Source: Romboutsia lituseburensis (lineage in GTDB: Bacteria; Bacillota; Clostridia; Peptostreptococcales; Peptostreptococcaceae). From it: a stretch of DNA of 64,000 bases. The notes beneath the pieces were generated by a model that did not search any database, was not told the origin of the DNA, and saw nothing but the letters and a program-made list of their open reading frames with translations. Where the stretch lies: positions 3,038,001 through 3,102,000 of the forward strand of contig NZ_JANQBQ010000001.1 in the NCBI RefSeq assembly GCF_024723825.1, written 5' to 3'. Shown here piece by piece: positions 21,270-30,200 of the stretch. Positions within the stretch are counted from its first letter, which is position 1. The number at the start of each line of letters is the position of its first letter. Made by a program: the position numbers and the translations under genes.

Positions 21270-22469
21270 ATGAAAAAGTTTAATAGAGTATTTTTAACTG
21301 TATTAGACTCAGTAGGTATAGGAGCGCTAGAAGATGCAAATGAGTATGGTGATTTAGGTGCTAATACTCTTTGCAACATCGCTAAATCAACAGGAGGGCT
21401 TAGCCTTCCTAACCTACAAAAAATGGGTCTAGGTAATATAGCAAGTATAGAAGGTGTAAATCCTACTGATAGTCAAACATCATACACAACAAAATGTAGA
21501 GAGCTATCTAAAGGAAAAGATACAATAACAGGCCACTGGGAAATGGCAGGAATACTTATAAAAGAACCTTTCAAAGTATTTACAGATACAGGATTTCCAA
21601 AGGAACTTATAGATGAACTTGAACAAAAAAGTGGGCATAAATTTATAGGAAATATTTCAGCATCAGGTACAGAAATAATAAAAAACTTAGGCGAAGAACA
21701 TTTACAAACTAAAAGTTTAATACTTTATACATCTGCGGATAGCGTTTTACAAATAGCAGCTAATGAGGAGATAATACCACTTGAAGAATTATATAGAGTT
21801 TGTGAAGTAGCAAGAGAAGTTACTTTAAAGGAAGAGTATAAAGTTGCTAGAATAATAGCAAGACCATTTATTGGAACTAATAAAGAGAATTTTACGAGAA
21901 CTTCAAATAGAAAAGATTATGCTCTAAAACCACCAACTAAAACAATTTTAAATGAACTTCATGAAAACGATTTAGATGTAGTTGGTATTGGTAAAATAGG
22001 TGATATATATTCTTATCAAGGTATAACAAAAAGTATAAAGACAAAGAGCAATGAAGATGGAATGAATAAAACTATAGAAATTGCAAAAGATGGATCTCAT
22101 AAAGGTTTAATATTCTTGAACCTAGTAGATTTCGATGCTCTATATGGGCATAGAAGAAACGTTGAAGGATATAAGGGAGCATTAGAGAATTTTGATTCTC
22201 AATTAGGAACTCTTATCGAAGAGCTTAAAGAAGATGATCTCTTAATAATAACTGCAGATCATGGGAATGACCCTACTTTCAAAGGTACTGATCATACTAG
22301 AGAGTATGTTCCAGTATTAGTTTATAATAAGCAAATAAAAAAAGGTGGCAAAATGCCTATATTAGAAAGTATGGCAGATATAGGATTAACGATACTAGAT
22401 AACTTTAACAATGAAGATAAAAATTATGATTTTGAGATAGGGAAATCATTCTTACAAAATATAAAATAA
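21270..22469 (+). CDS. deoB: Phosphopentomutase
   Basis: Interconverts ribose or deoxyribose 1-phosphate and 5-phosphate, linking Pdp and PunA to DeoC and the pentose phosphate pathway. The alkaline-phosphatase-like metal sites are visible: FLTVLDSVGIGA, the GKDTITGHWE segment, NLVDFDALYGHRR, ITADHGNDP and GTDHTREYVPVL. Length 399 aa is usual for the family. It lies directly after deoC with a start overlapping the RBS GTAACGGGG. Confidence 0.97.
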   Translation: MKKFNRVFLTVLDSVGIGALEDANEYGDLGANTLCNIAKSTGGLSLPNLQKMGLGNIASIEGVNPTDSQTSYTTKCRELSKGKDTITGHWEMAGILIKEPFKVFTDTGFPKELIDELEQKSGHKFIGNISASGTEIIKNLGEEHLQTKSLILYTSADSVLQIAANEEIIPLEELYRVCEVAREVTLKEEYKVARIIARPFIGTNKENFTRTSNRKDYALKPPTKTILNELHENDLDVVGIGKIGDIYSYQGITKSIKTKSNEDGMNKTIEIAKDGSHKGLIFLNLVDFDALYGHRRNVEGYKGALENFDSQLGTLIEELKEDDLLIITADHGNDPTFKGTDHTREYVPVLVYNKQIKKGGKMPILESMADIGLTILDNFNNEDKNYDFEIGKSFLQNIK

Positions 22470-22484
22470 TTTGAGGTGGACAAT

Positions 22485-23306
22485 ATGAATAACTTATTTG
22501 ATAGAATAAATGAAAGTGCAGAATATATAAAGTCTAAAATAGATGTAGTACCAACGATAGGATTAATACTAGGATCAGGACTAGGTGTTTTAGCTGATGA
22601 AATAGAAAATCCAGTAGAAATAAGCTATCATGATATACCAAACTTCCCAGTATCAACTGTAGAAGGTCATAAAGGGCAATTAGTTATAGGTAAATTACAA
22701 GGTAAAAATGTAGTAGCTATGCAAGGTAGATTCCACTATTATGAAGGATATGCAATGCAAGAAACAACATTCCCCGTAAGAGTTATGAAAGCATTAGGTG
22801 TAGAAACTGTATTCGTAACAAATGCAGCGGGTGGAGTTAATACAGAATTTAAACCAGGGGATTTAATGATAATAAAAGATCATATAAACTTCGGAGGATA
22901 TAATCCATTAATAGGAAAAAATGATGATAGATTAGGTGTTAGATTCCCTGATATGTCAACAGCATATACTCCAGAATATATAGAATTAACTAGAAAATGT
23001 GCTAAAGAATTAAGTATAGATGTAAAAGAAGGTGTTTATACATTCTTTACAGGTCCAACATATGAAACGCCAGCTGAAGTAAGAATGGCAAGAATAATGG
23101 GATCAGATGCAGTAGGTATGTCTACAGTTCCAGAAGTTATAGTGGCATCTCATAGTGGGCTTAAGGTAGTAGGTATATCTTGTATAACTAACATGGCATC
23201 AGGAATACTTGACCAACCATTAAATCATGAAGAAGTTATAGAAACAACTCAAAGAGTAAAACAACAATTTTTAAGCTTAGTGAAAAAAATAGTTAGTGAA
23301 ATATAG
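22485..23306 (+). CDS. punA: Purine-nucleoside phosphorylase
   Basis: Phosphorolysis of inosine, guanosine and their deoxy forms. Motifs of the trimeric PNP class are present: LILGSGLGVLAD, GHKGQLVIG, MQGRFHYYEGY, VTNAAGGVN, FFTGPTYETPAEVRM, DAVGMSTVPEVI and a late CITNMASG. The ATG at 22485 is chosen because GAGGTGG sits 5-6 bases before it; a GTG inside that site (22476) is not a likely start. It follows deoB after 15 bases in the same operon. Confidence 0.96.
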   Translation: MNNLFDRINESAEYIKSKIDVVPTIGLILGSGLGVLADEIENPVEISYHDIPNFPVSTVEGHKGQLVIGKLQGKNVVAMQGRFHYYEGYAMQETTFPVRVMKALGVETVFVTNAAGGVNTEFKPGDLMIIKDHINFGGYNPLIGKNDDRLGVRFPDMSTAYTPEYIELTRKCAKELSIDVKEGVYTFFTGPTYETPAEVRMARIMGSDAVGMSTVPEVIVASHSGLKVVGISCITNMASGILDQPLNHEEVIETTQRVKQQFLSLVKKIVSEI

Positions 23307-23336
23307 TAGTTAATCTAAAAAGCAGAGGGTGATAAG

Positions 23337-24590
23337 ATGGCAATAATATTAAACATAATAGGAATAATGATATTGTTAGGTGGGTTATATTTAGTATCAT
23401 CTAATAAAAAAAATGTTAAGAAAAAAATGATATTAAAAGCACTTATAATTCAGTTTGTAGTAGCATTTTTATTAGTTAAATTCCCATTAGGTAGACTAGC
23501 ATTAGAGAAGGTATCTGATGGTGTAACGAATATTTTAAATTATGGAGCACAAGGATTAACATTTATATTTGGTTCATTAGAAAATGCAGGAGCTCCAACA
23601 GGATTTATATTTGGTATTCAGGTTTTAGGTAATATAATATTTATATCAGCATTAGTAGCTGCGTTATACTATCTTGGAGTTCTTGGTGCCATAGTTAAAG
23701 TGATTGGTGGAATAATAGGTAAAACATTAGGAACTAGTAATGTAGAAAGCTTCGTTGCTGTTGCAAACGTATTTTTAGGGCAAACAGAATCTCCAATACT
23801 TGTATCTAAGTACTTAGATCGTATGACTGAAAGTGAAATAATGTTAGTTTTAATATCAGGTATGGGTAGTATGTCTGCAACTGTACTTATGGGATATACA
23901 GCAATGGGTATACCTATGCAAAATCTTTTAATAGCTGGAGCATTAGTTCCATTAGGTAGTATAATAGTGTCAAAACTTATACTTCCAGAGACTGAAAAAG
24001 AAGTTGCTAGTACTAGTGATAACTCTTTAGAATCTTCTGAATGTGCAGCAGCAGCAGTTGTAGAAGAAGTAAAAATGGATAATAAAGGTGATAATGCAAA
24101 CCTTATATCAGCAATATCTCAAGGAGCTAATGAAGGTCTTCAAATGGCTTTAGGTATAGGTGCATCATTAATCGCAATAATATCTTTAGTAGCTTTAGTT
24201 AATGGTATATTAGGCGTAGTTGGATTATCTTTAGAACAAATATTATCATATATATTTGCACCTATAGGATTATTAATGGGTATTGGTACAGAGCATATGC
24301 TTACTGCAGGTCAATTACTTGGAAGTAAGTTAATATTAAATGAATTTGTTGCTTTTGGTGAACTAGGTAAAATATTAAATACTTTAGATTATAGAACAGG
24401 TTTAATGTTATCAATATCTTTAGCTGGATTTGCAAATATATCTAGTATGGGGATATGTATATCAGGAATATCAGTATTCTGTCCAGACAAAAGAGGGATA
24501 TTATCAAAACTAGCATTTAGAGGAATGATAGGTGGATTCTGTGTAAGTTTATTAAGTTCTTTAATAGTAGGTTTAATAATAGCTATATAA
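23337..24590 (+). CDS. nupC: NupC-family concentrative nucleoside transporter
   Basis: Cation-coupled nucleoside uptake across the cytoplasmic membrane. The protein has about ten hydrophobic segments and the family motifs FIFGSLEN, LGQTESPILV, ISGMGSMSATVL, ISQGANEGLQMALGI and LNEFVAFGEL. An acidic, Ala-rich cytoplasmic insert (about 222-245) separates the two halves. Length 417 aa is typical of the family. RBS GAGGGTGAT precedes ATG. A GGGGAA hairpin follows, so this may be the end of one transcript or a point of partial termination before tkt. Confidence 0.95.
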   Translation: MAIILNIIGIMILLGGLYLVSSNKKNVKKKMILKALIIQFVVAFLLVKFPLGRLALEKVSDGVTNILNYGAQGLTFIFGSLENAGAPTGFIFGIQVLGNIIFISALVAALYYLGVLGAIVKVIGGIIGKTLGTSNVESFVAVANVFLGQTESPILVSKYLDRMTESEIMLVLISGMGSMSATVLMGYTAMGIPMQNLLIAGALVPLGSIIVSKLILPETEKEVASTSDNSLESSECAAAAVVEEVKMDNKGDNANLISAISQGANEGLQMALGIGASLIAIISLVALVNGILGVVGLSLEQILSYIFAPIGLLMGIGTEHMLTAGQLLGSKLILNEFVAFGELGKILNTLDYRTGLMLSISLAGFANISSMGICISGISVFCPDKRGILSKLAFRGMIGGFCVSLLSSLIVGLIIAI

Positions 24591-24630
24591 TTAATATTTA
24601 CTATAATTAATAATTTAATTAAGAACTATT

Positions 24631-24677
24631 TTCCCCACGTACTGATTTGGTCTAAAAAATATGTGGGGAATTTTATT
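24631..24677 (+). terminator. Hairpin between nupC and the transketolase genes
   Basis: TTCCCCAC (24631) pairs with GTGGGGAA (24663) across a loop of about 24 bases, followed by TTTTATTT. It looks like an intrinsic terminator, possibly leaky, separating the salvage genes from tkt-cdd-tal. Confidence 0.65.
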
Positions 24678-24721
24678 TAAAATATATAAATTTAAAATCG
24701 AATATTAAAAGGAGAAGCCAT

Positions 24722-25549
24722 ATGTATAAAAATTTACAAAATCATGCTATAAACATAAGAAAAAATATAGTAGATATGATAGCTGAATCAAAATCAGGAC
24801 ATCCAGGAGGATCATTATCAGCAGTCGAAATACTTACATATTTATATTTTGAAGAAATGAATATAAGTGAAAAGAATATAGATAACAAAGAAAGAGATTA
24901 TTTTGTACTTAGTAAAGGACATGCAGCACCAGTACTATATGCAACATTAAGTGAAAAAGGATTTATACCTCAAAAAGACTTAATGACTTTAAGAAAATTA
25001 GGATCTAAATTACAAGGACACCCAGATAGTAAAAAAATAAAAGCTGTAGATATAGCAACAGGTTCATTAGGACAAGGTATATCTAATGCAGTAGGTCTTG
25101 CAATTGGAGCTAAGATAGATAATGATAACTCTAGAGTATATGCATTATTAGGAGATGGAGAACTGCAAGAAGGCCTAGTATGGGAAGCTGTTATGAGTGC
25201 AGCTCATTATAAATTAGATAATTTAGTAGCATTTGTAGATTATAACAAACTTCAAATAGATGGAAATAATGATGATGTAATGGGAATAAAACCATTAGAT
25301 AAGAAATTTGAAAGCTTTGGATGGAATGTATTAGTTATAGATGGACATGACTTTAAAGAAATAGAATGTGCATTAAATCAAGCTAAACAAACAAAAGGAA
25401 AGCCAACTGTGATAATAGCTAACACTGTAAAAGGAAAAGGTGTTTCATTTATGGAAAATAATGCAGGATGGCATGGAGCTGCACCAAGCATAGAGCAAAG
25501 AGATATGGCGATAAATGAGTTAGAAGAAATGAGAAAGGGGTGCTTATAA
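24722..25549 (+). CDS. Transketolase, N-terminal (thiamine-diphosphate binding) subunit
   Basis: First half of a split transketolase. [24 protein letters not shown] and TGSLGQGI are TPP-domain motifs. The metal-binding [13 protein letters not shown], and NKLQIDG follow. 275 aa is usual for the N-terminal subunit. RBS AAAGGAGAAG precedes the ATG. It overlaps the C-terminal subunit gene by one base (TAATG), so the two are coupled. Transfers two-carbon units between pentose phosphates, consuming ribose 5-phosphate from nucleosides. Confidence 0.94.
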   Translation: MYKNLQNHAINIRKNIVDMIAESKSGHPGGSLSAVEILTYLYFEEMNISEKNIDNKERDYFVLSKGHAAPVLYATLSEKGFIPQKDLMTLRKLGSKLQGHPDSKKIKAVDIATGSLGQGISNAVGLAIGAKIDNDNSRVYALLGDGELQEGLVWEAVMSAAHYKLDNLVAFVDYNKLQIDGNNDDVMGIKPLDKKFESFGWNVLVIDGHDFKEIECALNQAKQTKGKPTVIIANTVKGKGVSFMENNAGWHGAAPSIEQRDMAINELEEMRKGCL

Positions 25550-26478
25550 TGGGATTAGCAACAAGAGAAGCATATGGAAAGGCATTAGTTGAATTAGGAG
25601 CAGAAAACAAGGATATAGTTGTATTAGATGCAGACCTTTCAAAATCTACTAAAACAGCAGATTTTAAAAAAGCATATCCTGAGAGATTTATAAATGCAGG
25701 TATAGCAGAACAAAATTTATTAGGTATGAGTGCAGGTCTTGCTAGATATGGAAAAATTCCTTTTGCAAGTACATTTGCAGTGTTTGCATCAGGAAGAGCT
25801 TTTGAAATAATAAGAAATTCAGTATGTTATCCAAATGCTAATGTAAAAATAGCAGCGACGCATGCAGGAATAACAGTTGGGGAAGATGGTGGATCTCACC
25901 AATCTATAGAGGATATAGCAATAATGAACTCTCTTCCAAATATGAGTGTATTAGTTCCAGCAGATGCAAAAGAGACAAATGAAATAATAAAATATGCAGC
26001 GAAGCATAACGGGCCTGTTTACATAAGATTAGGTAGATTAAATAGTGAAGATATATTTGGTGACGATTATAAGTTTGAATATGGTAAAGGTGTCTGTGTA
26101 AAGGAAGGAAAAGACTGTACTATAATAGCTACAGGGCTTATGACAGCTATGGCAAAAGCAGCATGTGAAACATTAAAAGAAGAAGGTATAGATGTAAGAC
26201 TTATACATATGCCTACAATAAAGCCAATTGATAGAGAAATTATAGAATGTGCAGCAAAAGAAACTGATTTTATATTAACTTGTGAAGAACATTCTGTTGT
26301 TGGAGGATTAGGACAAATAGTAGCATCTGTTACATCAGAGACAGTTCCAACAAAAGTTATTAAATTAGGAGTAAATGACGTATTTGGAGAATCAGCAACT
26401 CCAAAAGAATTATTAGAAAAACACGGATTAACTAGTGAAAATATAGTTAGATTAATAAAAGAAAATTACAAAAAATAA
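25549..26478 (+). CDS. Transketolase, C-terminal (pyrimidine-binding) subunit
   Basis: Second half of the split transketolase, carrying the catalytic Glu region (NAGIAEQNLLGMSAGLA), THAGITVGEDGGSHQ, and the C-terminal domain with TIIATG and EEHSVVGGLG. ATG 25549 is selected over an upstream start because AAAGGGGTG is 7 bases before it. This gives 309 aa, typical of the family. It functions only with the upstream subunit. Confidence 0.94.
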   Translation: MGLATREAYGKALVELGAENKDIVVLDADLSKSTKTADFKKAYPERFINAGIAEQNLLGMSAGLARYGKIPFASTFAVFASGRAFEIIRNSVCYPNANVKIAATHAGITVGEDGGSHQSIEDIAIMNSLPNMSVLVPADAKETNEIIKYAAKHNGPVYIRLGRLNSEDIFGDDYKFEYGKGVCVKEGKDCTIIATGLMTAMAKAACETLKEEGIDVRLIHMPTIKPIDREIIECAAKETDFILTCEEHSVVGGLGQIVASVTSETVPTKVIKLGVNDVFGESATPKELLEKHGLTSENIVRLIKENYKK

Positions 26479-26519
26479 TTTATATTATAAATATTCGTCG
26501 CAAAGGAGAGATTTATCTT

Positions 26520-26921
26520 ATGGATAACAAACAATTATTAGAACTAGCTGAAAAAGCTAGAGAAAATGCATATGTACCATATTCAAAATTTCATGTAGGA
26601 GCAGCTTTAGTTACTAAATCAGGTAAAGTATATACTGGATGTAATATAGAATGTGCATCGTATGGAGGAACTAACTGCGCAGAGAGAACAGCTATATTTA
26701 AAGCTGTATCGGAAGGGAATAAAGATATAGAAAAAATAGCAATAGCAAGTGATAACTCTGAAAAAAATGAAATAACAGCACCATGTGGAATATGCAGACA
26801 AGTAATTGGAGAATTTGGATTAGATATAAAGGTAATATTAGGTTATTCTAAAGGCGACATAAAAGAATTTACAATAAAAGATTTATTACCACACTCATTT
26901 ACAGGTAGTGATTTAAAATAG
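26520..26921 (+). CDS. cdd: Cytidine deaminase
   Basis: Deaminates cytidine and deoxycytidine to uridine and deoxyuridine, the substrates of Pdp. The zinc site is complete: YTGCNIECASYGGTNCAERTA (Cys53 and the catalytic Glu are in the usual positions) and APCGICRQ. At 133 aa it is the compact tetrameric form. RBS AAAGGAGAG precedes the ATG. The gene is separated from transaldolase by 14 bases. Confidence 0.96.
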   Translation: MDNKQLLELAEKARENAYVPYSKFHVGAALVTKSGKVYTGCNIECASYGGTNCAERTAIFKAVSEGNKDIEKIAIASDNSEKNEITAPCGICRQVIGEFGLDIKVILGYSKGDIKEFTIKDLLPHSFTGSDLK

Positions 26922-26935
26922 GGAGGATATAAAAG

Positions 26936-27574
26936 ATGAAAATATTTATAGATACAGCAAATGTAAGCGAAATAGTAGAAGCAAATAGCTGGGGAATAAT
27001 AGATGGAGTTACAACAAATCCATCTCTTATAGCTAAAGAAGGAAGAGATTTACAAGAGGTTATAAATGAAATATGCTCTATAGTAGATGGACCAATAAGT
27101 GCAGAAGTTATAAGTTTAGAAGCTGATAAAATGGTTGAAGAAGCGATGGAATTAGTGAAATTACACAAGAATATAGTTATAAAAATCCCTATGTGTATAG
27201 AAGGATTAAAAGCAGTTAAAGTGTTAGCGGATAAAGGAATAAAAACTAATGTAACTTTAATATTCTCATCTCAACAAGCTTTATTAGCAGCTAAAGCAGG
27301 TGCTACATATGTAAGTCCTTTTGTAGGAAGAGTTGATGATATAGGTGCTAGAGGTATAGAATTAATAACTGAAATATCTAGTATATTTAAAATACATAAT
27401 ATATCAACTGAAATAATAGCAGCAAGTATAAGAAATCCTATACATGTATCAGAATGTGCATTAGCAGGGTCTGACATAGCTACAATACCATTTGGAGTAT
27501 TAAAACAAATGGCTAAGCATCCTTTAACTGATATAGGGATAGAGAAGTTTTTAGCAGATTATAATCAAAAGTAA
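26936..27574 (+). CDS. tal: Transaldolase, small (TalC/fructose-6-phosphate aldolase-like) family
   Basis: [27 protein letters not shown], the active-site lysine in [33 protein letters not shown] (in parts) and GRVDDIG mark the 212-aa single-domain transaldolase class. In this context it completes the non-oxidative pentose phosphate route with the split transketolase. RBS GGGAGGAT. A terminator follows directly. A fructose-6-phosphate aldolase activity cannot be excluded from sequence alone, but the VSPFVGR segment favours transaldolase. Confidence 0.92.
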   Translation: MKIFIDTANVSEIVEANSWGIIDGVTTNPSLIAKEGRDLQEVINEICSIVDGPISAEVISLEADKMVEEAMELVKLHKNIVIKIPMCIEGLKAVKVLADKGIKTNVTLIFSSQQALLAAKAGATYVSPFVGRVDDIGARGIELITEISSIFKIHNISTEIIAASIRNPIHVSECALAGSDIATIPFGVLKQMAKHPLTDIGIEKFLADYNQK

Positions 27575-27587
27575 TATAAACCTTGTA

Positions 27588-27623
27588 AAAAAGGGCTATA
27601 TAATATCTAATATAGCCCTTTTT
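27588..27623 (+). terminator. Terminator of the nucleoside/pentose cluster
   Basis: AAAGGGCTATA pairs with TATAGCCCTT over a short loop, followed by TTTTTG. It lies immediately after the transaldolase stop codon. Confidence 0.92.
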
Positions 27624-27677
27624 GCATATAAAAATTTAAAATATGATTGACAATAAATAGATATAGGAATAATATGT

Positions 27678-27740
27678 AAATAGGTATTATGTTAAACATA
27701 GTACCTATTTAAAAAAGTTGCTACTATGTTTAACATAGTA
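27678..27740 (+). promoter_or_regulatory. Two palindromic operators before the PadR gene
   Basis: Operator 1 (27678-27710) is an almost perfect 33-bp palindrome with arms AAATAGGTA and TACCTATTT around ATGTTAAACATA. Operator 2 (27722-27740) is the perfect 19-bp palindrome TACTATGTTTAACATAGTA. Both share the core ATGTT-AACATA. They lie just before the ribosome-binding site AAAGGAG, so the PadR protein probably represses its own gene by binding here. Confidence 0.75.
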
Positions 27741-27754
27741 ATAAAGGAGTAAAA

Positions 27755-28090
27755 ATGAAAGATAAATCACAGTTATTAAAAGGGGTACTTGAAGGATGTA
27801 TACTAAATATAGTGAAACATAAAAAAGAAACCTATGGATATGAGGTAGTAACGGAAATGAGGACATTTGGGTTTGGTCAATGTACAGAAGGTACTATATA
27901 TCCATTATTAACAAGATTAGAAAAGAAAAATAGCTTAAAATCACAGAAGAAACAATCACCATTTGGTCCTCAAAGAAAATATTACTCACTTACTGATCAA
28001 GGTGAAGAAGAATTAAAAGAATTTTATGATACATGGACAGAGTTTAAGGATTTTGTAGATAGTATATTTAAAAATTATGAAGGGGTGTAA
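27755..28090 (+). CDS. PadR-family transcriptional regulator
   Basis: The winged-helix PadR domain is complete in 111 aa: LLKGVLEGCILNIVKHKKETYGYEVV, then FGQCTEGTIYPLLTRLEKKNSL and GPQRKYYSLTDQGEEEL (each in parts). RBS AAAGGAG is 7 bases before ATG. Upstream palindromes suggest autorepression. The gene is followed by a membrane-protein gene broken by an amber codon, an arrangement typical of PadR regulators that control a membrane effector in response to a drug or envelope signal. The ligand is unknown. Confidence 0.92.
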   Translation: MKDKSQLLKGVLEGCILNIVKHKKETYGYEVVTEMRTFGFGQCTEGTIYPLLTRLEKKNSLKSQKKQSPFGPQRKYYSLTDQGEEELKEFYDTWTEFKDFVDSIFKNYEGV

Positions 28091-28093
28091 GTT

Positions 28094-28783
28094 ATGGGAA
28101 GTATTAAAAAATTATTAAAGACTAATTATGAAAATATGATGAAAATAGATGACAAATATCAAGATTTAGTCACAGATATTGTTTGTTATATAAGAGGGGA
28201 GCTAACTCAAAAAGATGCAGAGGAAGCAATAAATGATATAAATGAAATATTATTAGGAGCTCAATAGAGAGGGGAAGATATTTTTAATGTTGTAGGAGAT
28301 TATGAAATATTTTGCAAAGAGATAGTAGAATCATATAAAATAGAAACAAAAACATATACATTAAAAAAAGTTTTAGACTATATTCCAACTATTTTATATT
28401 CATTAATATTTTTTATAGCAATAGATATGGTATCTTCAATTTTAGAATATGGTAAAGGTATATTTAATAATTTTTGGACATTAAAATATACTCTTTCATT
28501 AGCACCAATATTGAATTCAGTAATAGCTGCTATAATAGCTATTATAGTTATTGAAAATGTTTCTAAAATACCAACAACTAAGACACGTAATAAAAAATTT
28601 GATTTATTAATTGTTTTTGCTTATATAGCAATCACAGGAATTTTAGTAGTAACAGGTTTATTTGCTAGGAAAGTAGAGATATTAACTCTAAAAAATTGTT
28701 CTATTTTAATTGTAATTTCATTTATTATAGTTGTAATTCAGCTTATAAAAATGATTAAATTTGCTATATTTGATAAAAAATAA
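28094..28783 (+). pseudogene. PadR-linked DUF1048-like membrane protein, interrupted by in-frame TAG
   Basis: An ATG with RBS AAGGGGTG opens a frame encoding a soluble N-terminal part (MGSIKKLLKTNYENM, ELTQKDAEEAIND). A TAG at 28265-28267 stops it after 57 codons. The same frame continues without any other stop to 28783 (RGEDIFNVVGDYEIFCKEIV, then about four membrane segments). One base change (AAG, GAG or CAG to TAG) explains this. The N-terminal pattern resembles DUF1048 proteins found beside PadR genes. Either the gene is inactivated, or the two fragments are made separately (for example from ATG 28427), or the amber is read through. The first is most likely. Confidence 0.75.
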
Positions 28784-28786
28784 ATG

Positions 28787-28845
28787 CTTAAATTTAAATG
28801 GTTAAATTTAAGTATAAAAGGAAGATGTTTAGACCTCTTCCTTTT
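28787..28845 (+). terminator. Inverted repeat and terminator after the PadR unit
   Basis: CTTAAATTTAA and TTAAATTTAAG (28787-28812) form an 11-bp inverted repeat with loop ATGG. It is followed by AAAAGGAAGA/TCTTCCTTTT (28816-28845), a stronger hairpin ending in TTTT. The second is the likely terminator. Confidence 0.7.
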
Positions 28846-28884
28846 GTGATATAATCAAAATATACATAATATGATAAATTTACC

Positions 28885-28920
28885 ATAAATCTTGCTTGAT
28901 TTGTATTAAGCAAGATTTAT
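28885..28920. repeat. Perfect 13-bp inverted repeat upstream of sbcD
   Basis: ATAAATCTTGCTT and AAGCAAGATTTAT are exact inverse complements separated by 10 bases. It lies 66 bases before the sbcD start. A terminator-like hairpin or an operator for sbcDC are both possible. No T-tract follows. Confidence 0.6.
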
Positions 28921-28985
28921 TTAACTTTATTACAAAACAAATAATTTATATAAATTTATAAGGTAGATTAAACGTGGAGGTTAAA

Positions 28986-30200
28986 ATGAGATTTATTCAT
29001 ACATCAGACTGGCATCTAGGAAAAAGTCTAGAGGGTCACTCTAGGATAGAAGAACAAATAAAGTTTTGTGAAGACTTTATAAATATAGTAAACGAAAATA
29101 ATATTGATATGGTAATTATAGCAGGGGACATATATGATACATCAAATCCTCCAGCATTAGCTGAAAAATTATTTTATAAAACTGTATCAAAATTAGCTAA
29201 TAATGGTGAAAGGTGTGTTTTAGTTATAAGTGGTAATCATGATAATCCAGAAAGATTATCTGCTGTAACACCATTAGCACATGAACAAGGAATAATTATA
29301 CTTGGAAACCCTTTGAGTAAAACAGACATAGGCAAGTACAATGGATTTGAAATAATAGAGGCTAAAGAAGGTTGTGTAAAATTAAAAATAGATGATGAAA
29401 AAGTTTCAGTTATAACATTACCATATCCAAGTGAAAAAAGGCTTAATGAAGTTATACTTCAAAATGATGAAGATAAAGAAAGACAAGTTACTTATTCTCA
29501 AAAAATAGGAGAAATATTTAATAAATTAGAAGATAATTTTGATAAGGATTCTATAAATTTAGCTGTATCTCATATATTTGTAGCTGGTGGAGAAGGTACT
29601 GATTCAGAAAGACCTATAGAACTAGGGGGAAGTTTATTAGTTGAGAAAAAGCATTTACCAAGTAAAGCACAATATATAGCATTAGGTCATTTGCATAAGC
29701 CACAGAAGGCATCACAGAGATTAAATGCATATTACTCAGGTTCACCTCTACAATATAGTAAAGATGAAAGAGCATACACAAAAGGGGCATATATAGTTGA
29801 TATACATCCTGAAACAAAACCACAAATAGAAGAAATATATTTTAGTAACTATAAGCCGATAGAAGTATTTAAATGTGACGGAATAGAAGAGGCTTTAGAG
29901 ATATGTGAAGAAAATAAGGATAGAGATATTTGGTCTTATTTTGAAATAAAAACAGAAGAGGTAATATCTCAGTCAAATATAAAAAAAATGAAAGATACAT
30001 TAAAAGATATTATAGAAATAAAACCTATAATAACATCTCAAAATGAATATGAACACGTAGATATTAAAGAAAAATCTATGGCAGAGATGTTTAAAGAATT
30101 TTATACATTTAGCAGAGGGTTAGAGCCAAAAGGAGAGCTTATGGATTTATTCTTACATATAATAAATGAAGAAGGTGATATAGTAGATGAGACCAATTAA
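28986..30200 (+). CDS. sbcD: DNA double-strand break repair nuclease subunit SbcD (Mre11 family)
   Basis: Calcineurin-like Mn-dependent nuclease that forms the SbcCD complex to process hairpins and blocked ends. Motifs: MRFIHTSDWHLGK (Asp and His ligands), IAGDIYDT, ISGNHDNPERL, and ALGHLHKPQ. ATG 28986 is selected because GGAGG sits 5 bases before it; the GTG at 28974 overlaps that site. The resulting 404 aa is normal. The gene overlaps sbcC by 14 bases, so translation is coupled. Confidence 0.96.
   Translation: MRFIHTSDWHLGKSLEGHSRIEEQIKFCEDFINIVNENNIDMVIIAGDIYDTSNPPALAEKLFYKTVSKLANNGERCVLVISGNHDNPERLSAVTPLAHEQGIIILGNPLSKTDIGKYNGFEIIEAKEGCVKLKIDDEKVSVITLPYPSEKRLNEVILQNDEDKERQVTYSQKIGEIFNKLEDNFDKDSINLAVSHIFVAGGEGTDSERPIELGGSLLVEKKHLPSKAQYIALGHLHKPQKASQRLNAYYSGSPLQYSKDERAYTKGAYIVDIHPETKPQIEEIYFSNYKPIEVFKCDGIEEALEICEENKDRDIWSYFEIKTEEVISQSNIKKMKDTLKDIIEIKPIITSQNEYEHVDIKEKSMAEMFKEFYTFSRGLEPKGELMDLFLHIINEEGDIVDETN

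Noticed and set aside
28265-28267. Pyrrolysine or programmed read-through at the TAG
   Set aside because: No downstream insertion-element-like structure is evident and none of the needed genes is in the window; a nonsense mutation is simpler.
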